64,000 nucleotides of DNA. Source: Parasponia andersonii (Eukaryota > Streptophyta > Magnoliopsida > Rosales > Cannabaceae). The notes under the pieces are model-generated. The model did not search any database. It was not told the origin of the DNA and was given only the letters and a program-made list of their open reading frames with translations. Below are positions 41,789 to 52,791 of this stretch, piece by piece. Location of the stretch: the NCBI GenBank assembly GCA_002914805.1, contig JXTB01000078.1, positions 617,332-681,331 of the forward strand, given 5' to 3'. The position numbers and the translations under genes are program-made. Positions within the stretch are counted from its first letter, which is position 1, and each line of letters starts with the position of its first letter.

Positions 41789-43139
41789 TTATGAGTGATT
41801 AGTTCACTCATATTTGAAGTGTCATTCAGCTTAAATAATTGTAAGTTGTCAAGCTTTTATGTTGCTTTGATGTACCTGTGCTTTGTCTTTGTATTTCTTA
41901 TGAATAAATGAGAATCAAGAAAAATTAGTGACAAATATGGATAATACAATCATTTGAGATGAAATTTGAGTTTGATATGAATGCAACACAATAAAAATCA
42001 GGCAAAATGGAGCTAAAATGAAGAAATGGCATCCCTGGGAAAAAAAAGCTGTAGTGTTGAGTTCCAGAGCTGAGAGTGCTGTGACACTATAATAGTAGCG
42101 CCGTGGACCTTTAATACCATCTAATTAAATGGTTGACATTCCACCTGCCTTAGGTCACCTTGGAGGCCCTTAAATACATTTTTAAGCCTCCATTTCAAGT
42201 GGTGGAGAGTTAGAGAGAAGACTTACACTTGAGAACTCAAAATTCATTGAGAAATGAGAGCTTTGGAGCTAAAATTTGTAGAGGAAGCTTGAGAGAGTTG
42301 CTTAAAGAATTGAAGCTTGAAGTTCTACCTCTGCAAAAGAGTTTTTCTCATCCTCTTTCTCACCCTAATCTCTTTTAAATTTTTGTATTGTGCTTGATTT
42401 GTGAATATGTTTGGATTTATGAAATTCTTGTTGAGATTAGTGTTGGATTCTCTTATGTTGTATTAATTGTTATATACTTGGGTATGATGTAACTTAAACT
42501 TTGATTCTATCTCTTGATTTCCAATATATTCTTTGATGTTGTTCTTGAATTTATTTGTGCTATTCCATGCTTAATGCTTCTTAACTAATTAGCTACTATT
42601 TGGATGATTTAGTTCCTAGAATTTGGCACTTGAGAAATGGAATTTTAGAAACAACTATAGGATAGTATAACCTAGGATTTTGTAGAGTTTGAGAGAGCCT
42701 ATAATTCTATTTAAGCCATGATCAAAGAACCATTGAACATAATGAATTCTTAAATTCTATTTGAACTGAGATTTAGGAATGATTTCACTTGGCACTCGAG
42801 AAAGGGAGTAGAAATATCTTTGGGTTCTTGGCTTATAAACTAGGAATAATTGATTAGGATAAAATTGGTGATCTAAAGATATAGTTGATGGTTAGGTGAA
42901 TTTAATCTCCTAGTACATTTGTGCATAGAGGTTCTATAGTTTTATTTTTGTATTTATCTAATTATAAATTCATTTAGTTTGGTTGCCTAGATAAAGTTAG
43001 GTTACAATAATTCTGGTACTTTGTGATAATTTAATATCCAATTCCTCGTGGAATTGACAATTCTATACTTATCACTTTATTACTTGTAAATGACCCGTGC
43101 ACTTGCAGTTAGTTTACGTATATGCATTTTAGCATAACA
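41789..43139 (+). repeat. Family H 3' LTR
   Basis: Starts TTATGAGTGATTAGTTC (TG end mutated to TT) and ends GCATAACA, 1351 bp. It is the uninterrupted reference for the 5' LTR and shows the empty target site of G1 near 42602. Confidence 0.88.
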
Positions 43140-43380
43140 CGTGACATACAAGCTCGTTTCAGACAATAGAACCCAGTTCGATAGTGAAGTAATGTTTCAA
43201 TTCTTTGAGTAGTTTGGAATCATTAAAAGCTTTTCAGCTGTAGTCCATCCTCAGTCTAGTGGACAGGTTGAAGCCATTAACAAAATCTTAAAGCAGAACA
43301 TGAAAATAAAGCTCGAGAAATCCAAAGGAGCTTGGATCGACGAGTCCAAAAAGTACTATGGGCATATCAAACCATTGGGA
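43140..43380 (+). pseudogene. Tat-like integrase, right part
   Basis: Continuation of the integrase cut at 34789. YKLVSDNRTQFDSE holds the second catalytic Asp. FGIIKSFSAVVHPQSSGQVE holds the catalytic Glu. INKILKQNMKIKLE follows. One stop lies in FFE*FG. It ends at about 43380 at GHIKPLG, where LTR I begins. Confidence 0.88.
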
Positions 43381-43384
43381 TATT

Positions 43385-44691
43385 TGATCTAAGAAGCATA
43401 TTTCCAATTTTACCATTTTAGTATAAACAACTTTTTCTTATATGCGATTATGATGTTTACTAGATTAAACTGTCTCAGTTGAATAGTATATTTATTAGAA
43501 AAAGATTCCATGACTTTATTTGTGTATAACGAAGCAAATATGATTAAGTGTTAATTATAGGAAAACTTATTTTTTTATCTAAGTCTAAATTAATTAGTTC
43601 ACAATCTATAAATAAAGATAGAATACTTTATTCACTAAAGATTATAGTGTTTGTCTATGTCAACGGGAATGATGTGTCTCAAAATCATTGAAGTGTCTGA
43701 CTTCTGATAGAAACACTAGTACAACATAAGTAAGTTATGTTTATTGAACTAGACTAGGTAATATGAAGAATTGGAGTGTCGTATCTCAATTCTTAGTATT
43801 ACCACAAACTAGCTCTTAGCATGTAGATCTTAATCTTTGATATTTGATTGGACTTGCTTTCATGGGTTGTAGCCTTTTGATTTGTTAAAAGATAGTCTCT
43901 GTGAAATTAGAGGCAAACTCTAGCATATTGGAGGTTATGGCTTATGAATTGACAGGAACACTAAATAGTTAAGGACATTATATATTAATGCCACTTTAAG
44001 ATTTTTTAAGATTCATGGAATAATTAAATTTAAGATCTTAGTATTCACTTTGTGAATTGGTAGATAATTTTGTCTAAATGGCTATTGAGAACAAAATTAT
44101 CGATAACATTATTCCTTGATAGAAAGATGGTAACTTAAAGGTAAATATGTATTAGAAAGGTATTACGGTATTTTTATCTATCCAACTACGACATTGTATA
44201 GGGATTTTATATGTAGTATAAAATATGCTAGATGGATCAGTTAATCAAGGCTAGTTAATTAAATCTTTATAAAAGGCATGATATTTAATATAAGAGTGAA
44301 GTATTGGGCTTTTAGTGGAGTGTCCTCTTTACTAATAGTATCTATATAAATACCATAACAAGAGTTATTATGTATTTATTATACTATTGGAGCTTAGATT
44401 ATTTGGATCTATTAGGTCCCTTATCTAGCTCAACAAAGCTCATTAATTGGTTGGTGGTATTTGTGAAATTAGTTTTATAAAATTGTGTAAAATAAAGATT
44501 CTACACAGAAGTTGGTATTTTTTTAGAAATAAATTACATGAGTTTGACATATATATAAAAATACACTCAAAGCCTAAAGTGGAGAACAAGCCCAATCCTA
44601 GTTGGACTAGGATTAGCAGTTTTGGGCCCCATATATATAAGATATATGAGAGAAAAAACTACATAATAACACATATAGTGCTACACGTGAA

Positions 44692-44732
<41 letters not shown>

Positions 44733-45115
44733 ATTCGGCCGAGGCTGAGAAAGAGAGGAGAGAAAAAGTTTTCTGTAATCTCACAATCTCATCCAACGTC
44801 TCGGTGCTCTAAAGGATCAATAAGGTGTTCTTGATCATTCTCCAACGAAAGATTCAACTTGGTGCCCACTTGCCTCGTCACTAAGAGTAAGAGCATAGAC
44901 AAAAAGATCTAGGGTTAGACATTTGATCACCATCAACAAGGAGATCAAGGAGGAGCACGCTACAGGAGGTAAACCCTAATCTAATCTCTAGGTTTTATGT
45001 ATCTAAATTTGATTTATATTATACATAATCCTATAATTGATATATGCATGTTTTATGGTTATGAAAATTATTTTCATGAAAAATTTGAAAACCTAAGTCC
45101 GCTAACATTTTTTGC
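43385..45115 (+). repeat. Family I LTR, copy I1 (right end truncated)
   Basis: Starts TGATCTAAG. It carries a TATA box region (ATATATATAAGATATATGAG, about 44629-44648), a GA microsatellite, and a GA-rich leader that ends near GATCAAGGAGGAGCACGC. It matches, inverted, 63291-64000, which reveals the missing terminal 70 bp or so (ending TTAGGTCA, the mirror of TGATCTAA). No second LTR or pol is attached, so its superfamily cannot be told. Confidence 0.75.
44696..44728. repeat. GA microsatellite in LTR I1
   Basis: About 16 GA units just downstream of the TATA region. The inverted copy at 63700-63760 has only short CT runs, so it expanded in this copy. Confidence 0.9.
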
Positions 45116-45300
45116 TGATTCTTTCGATGACTATCTAAGGAAAAGGTTTTGAGAAGATTTGAGGAAAAGAATCTTGTGCTTATTTAAGAAAAATTTCATT
45201 TTATGATAATAAATAGAATTGTTCTTGGTCACATTGTTTCATCGAAAGGAATTTAGATAGACAAGTCAAAAATTGAATTTATTTCCAACTTGCCTAAACC
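45116..45300 (+). pseudogene. Athila-like RT fragment
   Basis: Reads DSFDDYLRKRF, a decayed ENLEKVL-type stretch, then IVLGHIVSSKGI after a frameshift and KSKIEFISNLP. This is the part of Athila-type RT just after the FMDDFSVFG box. Only about 60 codons remain. The preceding part of the same domain lies 10 kb away at 55639-56356. Confidence 0.8.
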
Positions 45301-45575
45301 AAATTGCTTTAATCAACAAGTATGATCTTAATGCATGTGCACATAGTATTGCTTTCATAATTATATTCTTTATTCTTTTAGCACACCAAGCTCTCTCTCT
45401 CTCTCTGAGGGTATTGAACCTTTACACTGTATTGGGACACTTCGACAATCATTAGTGTCATAACATGTATGTAAATACACATAACATAATGAATGAGCAT
45501 GTTACTATGAAACTAGTATAACGACTTCTAGATGCCTAATATGTAATTAGAACATATTTATTATTGACTTAATAT
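45301..45575 (-). repeat. Family G LTR fragment
   Basis: Matches 38265-38510 of solo LTR G1, from CAACAAGTATGATCTTAATG to GAACATATTTATTATTG. It lacks the terminal GGATGTCACA. It contains a short CT run. Confidence 0.85.
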
Positions 45576-45880
45576 GCATGTGATAATCTTGGGAACCACA
45601 TAAAGCTTTCACTTGGGAACATAGCACTTAAACTTAATGTTTTCAATTTGTATAAACAACCACATAATGAACAAGATAAACTTAAGGAAGCAAAAGTGAT
45701 AGAAACCATTTTGAATAATTGTTTCCAAATAGAGTAATTCGGATTCACTGCAAGTCTTTTTAGTTAATTTAAATCAAATACATAATTATATCATGATATA
45801 TCTAACATATGTTCATTACTTGATTGTTCCCAAGGAATGGAAAATAAAAGGGGGAGCCCAAAATTCAAAGAATTAGCACC
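45576..45880. other. Unassigned sequence left of the Tekay-like insertion
   Basis: AT-rich with no clear domain. AAAAGGGGGAGCCCAAAATT near 45846 is G-rich and could be part of an Athila-type coding or polypurine region. It supplies the left TSD ATATT at 45881-45885. Confidence 0.4.
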
Positions 45881-45885
45881 ATATT

Positions 45886-47906
45886 TATAATGCCCTCATT
45901 GTCACATACTAGTTGTAGGAAATTTATTAACTTTCTAAATACAAGGTGTTACATTTAGAAAATAATCCGGTAATTATTTTTCTGAAAATTAAGGGCCAAT
46001 TTGAAATTTTTATTTTCTTTTAAAACTCTATAGATAGCTGACTTTACTCACAAAACATAGTGTGGATCAGTGTATACATATATTTTTAAAACAAAAGGTA
46101 GAAAATATGTGCCAAAAGGAATGAACTAAAAACTACTTCATTGAGAGACTACAAAACATCCCAAAATACACAAACTAGGCCCCCACATGTGGTCAAAATA
46201 TCCTTATGTACAACACTAAGATTGGGCCTCTACTCCAACTCACAAGCTCATGCTGTCATTTCAATTATTACCTGCAACACAAGACTACAATGAGCTACAA
46301 CTCAATAAGTAAAGTAATGGATGCCATGTTGCTCAATGACATGAAATAAATGTATGACCAGGCTTGATTAAATGTTTCGGTAAAAATATTTTCCTTTAGG
46401 GTCCCCCTCCATTTTGTCTTGTGCTCACTGTCCGGTTTGGCACTATGCCTGCAGGGCTTTCAGAACTAATGATATCCCATGGGTTCTCCTTCCGCCGGCT
46501 TTTACCACAGTGAGGCTCGTTACTAACCTTACTCCTTAATTACCCAGTCAAGCTCAAGAGATAAGGCGGCCCAAAATTGTAATAAAATTTAGTATATATT
46601 TTGGAGGAATACGATAACAACCTTTCTGATGAATCCTATCAGACTTGCCCCTCTCCTGGGCCAGCCACTCTAAACTGTAAACTTGCATCCTGCTTCCCCG
46701 TAACAATGACACAAAACTTTTTGAAAATTACCTGGTCTCCACGTTTATGTGATAAATATAGCTTTGCAAGACTATACTAAGGCATTTCAGAAATTTGTCA
46801 CTCTTCTTAAACATTTTCGTAAAATTTGCATGGCCTCATGATATATATGATAATGCCATACTAAAATTGCCAAGCATGTAGGCAGAAATAGAAATGTCAA
46901 TGTTCATGCATATAATCTGAATACAGAACATAAAAACATAATAGACATCCACATAACACATAATTCTTATGTTACAGTTGAATACTTTACTTACCTCACC
47001 TCCAAGCTTTCTACCTCTTTGCTCGTGAAAATGCTCTCTGCTCAAGGTACGGTTGATGTGTCCCTAAGAGTTAACAATTGGTAAATTTTTTAATCATTAT
47101 GCAAGTTGTGCTTTTTTATTTAATTATTAATTTTTATAACCAGAATTTACAAATTCTCAAAATATTTATAATTACGGGAATTTGAATAACCAAGAAAGCA
47201 AACTTTTACTTTAAACAATTTGACAATGCAGAGTAAAGAGAAATTTATTATTCCAATTAGTCCTACTAAATATTTCTATCACCAAAGCATTTGAAATTAA
47301 GTAAATAAAACCTTTCTATTTCTAGAAATGTAACCTAGTATATATCTTAATAAACATAGCTAGTTTCTCAAGCTTTAATTATACAAGAATAAATTCACAT
47401 ATATCTAAACACTAATAGTAGTCAGAAAGCATGTTAGAATTAAGTTACAACCACTAGCTTCAAGTATTCGTACATGCCATAAAATGATTCTTGGTTAAAA
47501 CTTCCTAAAAATATGAGTGAATTACTAGTAAAATAATACTATATGCTGAATACTTAATTTTTATCTACAATGGTTATCTAATTACATAGAAACAAAAACT
47601 AAGCCTTTAAAACAAAGGATTCATTATTTTAACTAAGCCCAAGTATTATCTTGACAACCTTCACATATTACATACATGTCAAGTATGTCCTTAAATAGAC
47701 ATGTGTGGACTCAATTATTTCAATGGGTAAACTCAATCAAAAGCGTGAAACAGACCGTATACTTTATTCAGTAACGTAAAAGAGATAATAACCACACTAT
47801 TAATTAGTTCATACCTCACCTCAATAAACCACCCATTTATATCTATGTCAATTCGACGGCACATCACACGCAATACAAACTAATGAAAAAGATGATAACC
47901 TCATAC

Positions 47907-47950
<44 letters not shown>

Positions 47951-48761
47951 TAATCAAGAGAGGGTATAACTCAGAAAAAGATAATCAGATGGTACTCTTT
48001 TATTTATTCATCACATAAACAAGTTAAGAGGAGAGAGTAAAGATATAGCTATATTTACCCCGTTTGAGAGAGAAAGGGATAGAACTAAAAGTTGAGTAAT
48101 ATAAATCTATTAACTAGTACTAATAACACAATGACCAAGTAATGTCTCTTTAATACATTGAACTTGGAGTTTCAGCCAAAACTAACCGACTAAGTCGGTT
48201 CGTTTTTCCCCATTTTTTTTAATATATATAAATTCATTATGAATAAGGCATATCTATACACATAGATACTATCAACAATAATATCCTAAAAATTTAACAA
48301 TATCTGATTCCTATGTTCACAATATTAAAACAAATATACGTACCATACTGTCAATAAGGAATTTAAAATAATGTCCAACATTTACTAGTAAGCTGGGACA
48401 AATAACACTAAAATAAAACAAGAATACTAGAAGAATAAAAATCACATATCACATTAATCTTAATTAACTTATATCATGTTTTTTAAATTAAACTTAATTA
48501 ACTTAATTAAACTATAATGCAAATAGTCATAAAAAAAACAATCTGACCAAATACGCGTTGAACTCATACTGAAGAGCAACTCCAGAGCATTTCATAGCAA
48601 ATAAAAATTACTTGGAGAACAGAAATTTAATAACCAAGATTTAAGAATTTAAATACTCAAAATAATAAGCACAAGCATATGCACTTACGATAGTAATATC
48701 AAAAGCAATGCAATCATGCTACTATTGGCTCTCTTAATTACATGAGGAGCTGGATGTCACA
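45886..48761 (-). repeat. Tekay-like element, left LTR
   Basis: Starts TATAATGCCC (TGTAATGCC in its partner) and ends GGATGTCACA, 2876 bp. It contains a TA microsatellite at 47911-47948 that is much shorter in the partner. It is followed by ATATTCAATTGC, which belongs to the insertion site and not to the element. Confidence 0.92.
47911..47948. repeat. TA microsatellite in the left LTR
   Basis: About 19 TA units. The corresponding place in the right LTR (54814-54826) reads only TATATGTATATA. This accounts for most of the length difference between the LTRs. Confidence 0.92.
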
Positions 48762-48881
48762 ATATTCAATTGCAACAACTCCTTTAAATGTTCAACTACC
48801 AAAGCTTGAGTTGAAACCATTACCATCAGATCTCAGATACTCCTTTTTAAGAGAAAATAAGACTTTTCCTTTAATTATTTC
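48762..48881 (+). repeat. Misplaced 120-bp copy of the right flank
   Basis: Equals 55639-55758 apart from four substitutions and has no length change. It encodes part of an Athila-type pol linker (PKLELKPLPSDL, YSFL..NKTFPLII). It begins with the TSD ATATT and ends at TTAATTATTTC, where the chromovirus integrase resumes at GTTTGTCC on the + strand. Confidence 0.93.
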
Positions 48882-49730
48882 AGTTTGTCCATCTATTGAA
48901 GGATGAAAAGTTGTACTAAACTTCAATCTGGTTCCCATGGCCTTCTATAAACTCTCCCAAAACTTTGAAGTGAATCGTGAGTCCCGATCTGAAACAATTG
49001 AAATCGGTACACCATGTAATCTCACAATTTCTTGAATATATAGTTCTGCAAATTGATCCATAGTGTAGGTCATGCGTACGGGAAGGAAATATGCTGACTT
49101 TGTGTATCTGTCTACTATAACTCAAATGGCATTATGCTGTTTTGAGGTTCTAGGTAATCCAACCACAAAATCCATAGTTATTTCTTCCTATTTCCATTCT
49201 GGAATTTGCAGTGGCTGTAATAGACTAGCGGATCTTTGGTATTTAGCTTTAATCTGTTGACATATGAGACATTTGGCTACAAACTCTACGACGTCCTTTT
49301 TCATTCCAGGCCACCAATAATACATTCTCAAATCGTTATACATCTTTGTAGTTCCTAGTTGCAACAAATACAGTGTAGTGTGAGCTTCTGTAAGGATTTC
49401 GTTCTTGAGTCCTTCATCATTTGGGACACATAATCTGTCTTTAAACTTCAAAGTCTCATTAACTGAGATACTAAAATCAGTGGTCTTTCTATCTTTCACT
49501 TCACCTTTATGTTTTAACAAGTACTGATCTATAAGTTGACCTTGCTTAATCCTTTCTAATAGTGTAGACTGGAGTGTCATTGCTGCTACTCCACTTGTGA
49601 TTATCTCAATTTGTGCTCTACATATATCCTCTTGAAGTGGCTTTGATAACTTCCTTAGAACCGATAAACTACTAGGCGATTTTCTACTTAGCGCATCTGC
49701 CACGATATTTGCCTTTCCTGGATGATACAA
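48882..49730 (-). pseudogene. Tekay-like integrase, 3'-truncated
   Basis: Read from 49730: HPGKANIVADALSRK (end of the RNase H linker), then a zinc finger in which one His is lost (YLLQLGTTKMYNDLRMYYWW) but CLICQQ is kept. The core has [25 protein letters not shown] (first Asp), [14 protein letters not shown] (second Asp) and FHPSIDGQTE (Glu). The sequence stops right after this Glu. The C-terminal domain and chromodomain are gone. Stops lie at about 49185, 49125 and 48958. Confidence 0.9.
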
Positions 49731-50820
49731 AATCTCATAATCATAGTCCTTTACTAGTTCTAACCATCATCTTTGTCTCATGTTTTATTCCTTCTGTGTG
49801 AAAAAGTACTTGAGACTCTTATGGTCAGTGTATATTTAACAATGTTCTCCGTACAAATAATGTCTCCAAATCTTGAGAGCGAATACATCTGCTGCTAACT
49901 CTAGGTCATGAGTAGGATATTTCTGCTCAGTCTTTCAATTGTCTGGAGGCATAAGCTATTACCTTACCATTCTGCATTAGCATGCACCCCAATCCTTGCT
50001 TTGACACGTCGTTATAAATTACAAAGTTTCCTGATCCACACGGAATAGTAAGTATTGGGGCTGAAATCAATCTTTGTTTCAACTCTTTAAAACTTTTCTC
50101 ACAAGCCTCATTCTATTCAAATTTCTGATTCTTTCTAGTGAGCTGTGTGAGAGGTATAGATATCCTAGAAAATCCCTCCACAAATCTCCTATAGTAGCCT
50201 GCTAATCCCAAAAAACTTCGTACCTCAGAAGCATTGTTCGATCTTGACCAATTACTAACAACTTCTATTTTTGCAGGATCCACTGAAATACCTTCACTAG
50301 AAACTATATGACCTAAAAAGGCAACTTTCTCAAGCAAGAATTCACACTTTTAAAACTTCGCATAAAGTTGCTTCTCCTTCAACTTCTGCAATGTAAGTCT
50401 GAAATGCTCTTTATGTTCATTTTTGGACCACGAATAAACTAGAATATCATCAATGAACACTATTACAAACCTGTCTAGATAATCTTTAAAAACTCTATTC
50501 ATCATATCCATAAAGGCTGCTGGTGCATTGGTCAGTCCAAATGGTATTACAAGAATTCGTAATGGCCGTATCAGGTCCGAAAGATTGTTTTTGGCACATC
50601 TTCTTCTTTAATTTTTAACTGATGGTATCCGAGCTCAAGTCAATCTTGGAAAATATAGTTGAACCTTGTAATTGGTCAAACAAATCATCAATCCTGGGAA
50701 GTGGATACTTATTCTTAATTGTAACTTTATTTAACTCTCTGTAATCAATACACATCCGCATTGTGCCATCCTTCTTCTTGACAAATAAATAGGAGCACCC
50801 CATGGTGAATAGCTAGGTCT
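49731..50820 (-). pseudogene. Tekay-like RT and RNase H
   Basis: RT begins with [20 protein letters not shown], then [20 protein letters not shown] (about 50680-50790). The catalytic box FIDDILVYS is intact at about 50430-50455. The thumb is open at 50113-50337 ([31 protein letters not shown]). RNase H starts with a changed motif, VIYNDVSKQGLG, where YCDASKQG is usual, and is scattered over frames to 49731. Several frameshifts separate these blocks, so no polyprotein could be made. Confidence 0.9.
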
Positions 50821-51610
50821 AATGAACCTTTTGTCTAAGAGTTCCTGTAATTGTATCTTCAATTTTTTCAACTCTGCAGGTGCCATTCTATAGGGTGCCT
50901 TCGATATTGGTGCAGTACTAGGTAATAATTCAATAACAAACTCAATTTCCCTATTTGGTGGTAATCCTGGTAATTCTTCTGGAAAAACTTCTAAGAAATC
51001 CCTAACTATCGGTATGTCTTCGGGTCTCAATTGTTGTTCCATAAAAGTATCAATTACATTCGCTAAATACCCTGAACAACTAGTGTTCAACAATTTAGTC
51101 GCCTTTAAAACAGAAATGATAGGTACACTAGTTTTCAGTAGAGTACCGATGAGAACAAACTGATCCTCTTCGAAAGGTTGGAATATCACTCTTTTCTTTC
51201 CACAGTCAATAGTAGCATTATATTTGGAAATTCTATCCATACCGAGTATTACTTCATATTCCTACATTTCCAATATCATAAGATCCACAAATAGCTCTCC
51301 ACCATCTATCTGTAATGGAACTCCTTTTAGCCACTGATCTGAATATAATCTTTCCCCTGATGGTAATGCCATACTAAATACCTCTAGCAACTTATTAGGA
51401 AGTCTATCCAATCTCTTCACATATGTTATAGATGCAAATGAATATGTGGCACCATAATCTATTAATGTATGTGTGGGTATGCGAGTGATAAGAATCTCAC
51501 CTGAAACAACCGAAGGATCTGCGTCTGCATCAGCCTGAGTAAGTGAAAACACCCTAGCATTAGTCTTCCTAGGTTCTTCTTTCTTTGGCTCATTCTTCCA
51601 CAATGGACAC
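50821..51610 (-). pseudogene. Tekay-like aspartic protease and RT N-terminal linker
   Basis: The protease start reads TLIDYGATYSFAS, so the catalytic DTG/DSG triad has become DYG. It continues with GVPLQIDGGELFVDLMILEM and, after a stop, GMDRISKYNATIDC. The linker to RT follows: IPIVRDFLEVFPEELPGLPP and APYRMAPAELKKLK, hallmarks of this gypsy group. The two open blocks are 51262-51603 and 50731-51240. Confidence 0.88.
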
Positions 51611-52620
51611 TCTCTTTTGAAATGACCTTCTTTACCATATTTATAACAAACTGTGGTATGAGCTCTACACTCTCCAGGATGGTTCTTACCATATTTTTCA
51701 CATTATAGCCACTGTTGTCATCTTTGTTGTCCACTCTGTTGTCCGTTGTTGAATCTCTTGGTTTGTTCTAACCCACCTTGGAAAAATTGACTTCTTCGAT
51801 TATTGTCATTGAAACAACCTGCATTGGGCTGGAAATCTCTACGGGGAAAACTAGTAGAAGCTCTAGCTCTTAGTATCTTCTCCTCTCGATGTTCAGCTCG
51901 CAAAGCTTTCTCTATTGCCTGTCCATAAGAAATTGGCCTTGTAAGTCCCATGTAAACATCTCTAGCAAGCTCTGACTTAAGTCCTTCCATAAAGCGAGTG
52001 ACCTTAGTTATATCATTAGGGATCATGTCTGAGGTAAACCTTGCTAACTGATCGAATTTTCTCATATACTCAGCCACTGAAAGTTTGGCTTGTTGTAACT
52101 TACTAAATTCGTTCACCTTTGTGGCCAACACTACAGTATTGTAATATTTCTCATTGAAAACTATTTGAAATTCTGTCCATGTCATCCGACTAGTGTCTCT
52201 GGTCTACCTAATCACATCCCACCATATGCGTGCATCTTTCTTTAACATATAAACAACACAATATACTTTCTCCCTTTCATTAATCTGCATAAAATCAAAA
52301 ATTGTTTCCAACGAACATTTCCATTCTTCTGCATCAAGTGGGTCTATCGTACCTTCAAATACTGGCGGGTGTTGTTTCCTAAACCATTCATACAGTGGTT
52401 CTAGAAGGTGTAATGTAGTTGGGGCCTGTGGTGGGGGTGGTGGTTGGGGAGGATGTGTGTTAGGAGGAATTTGTCTTTCCCCTTGCTGTTGTAACAGCCT
52501 CTCAATCTGTTCTACCTGCCTACGGACCATCTCATCACAGAGTTCTGCCAACTCCTGTGCATGTCTCTTAGGGGTAGAGCCCTCAGTAGCTCTAGATGTT
52601 TGCCCTCGAGTGGCAGTCAT
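51611..52620 (-). pseudogene. Tekay-like gag with zinc knuckle
   Basis: Start Met at 52620 (MTATRGQTSRATEG). A proline-rich stretch follows (PPPPPQAP), then the capsid region: HPPVFEGTIDPLDAEEWK, KDARIWWDVIR and a stop. The second block, 51718-52185, has MTWTEFQIVFNEKYY, EYMRKFDQLARF and a basic tail. The zinc knuckle near 51610-51650 reads CYKYGKEGHFKREC: its second Cys is now Tyr, which would weaken RNA binding. Confidence 0.9.
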
Positions 52621-52776
52621 TTCTATGCTCCTTATCCTAGTAATGGTTAGCTAATAATAAACATAAAGCATGCAACAAATATAAATTAATGCACATAAAA
52701 TTCTTACTTGTGAGCTGAGTGATTCTCTTCCTCGATATACACATATGGATGGTCTACAGAAACGATTTAAACCTCT

Positions 52777-52788
52777 ACTCTGATACCA
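52777..52788 (-). promoter_or_regulatory. Tekay-like primer-binding site
   Basis: Minus-strand TGGTATCAGAGT, three bases after the 5' LTR end. This is the perfect plant initiator tRNA-Met site and confirms orientation and LTR boundary. Confidence 0.92.
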
Positions 52789-52791
52789 ACT

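Larger units (their letters stand above)
34790..43139 (+). mobile_element. Family H: non-autonomous LTR retrotransposon inserted in Tat integrase
   Basis: Two LTRs (34790-39118, itself interrupted, and 41789-43139) flank about 2.67 kb of internal sequence. It has a primer-binding site at 39119 and a polypurine tract at about 41779. No gag zinc knuckle, protease, RT, RNase H or integrase motif was found inside, only one decayed reading frame (39428-40269). It therefore depended on another element's enzymes. The host integrase resumes at 43146. Flanking pentamers TATGC and CGTGA do not match, so no TSD survives. Confidence 0.85.

Noticed and set aside
44447..44812. 121-codon frame with an RERERE tract
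   Set aside because: The tract is the translated GA microsatellite in LTR I1. No homologous frame is open in I2.
46836..47045. Open frame (HFHEQRGRKLGGEVSK-like start) repeated at 53738-53947 and partly at 36278-36544
   Set aside because: Conserved only because the three sites are copies of the same LTR. It has no domain and lies in the LTR antisense to the known promoter structure.
52457..52654. Plus-strand Cys-rich frame over the start of the Tekay-like gag
   Set aside because: Antisense shadow of the proline/glutamine-rich gag coding sequence.
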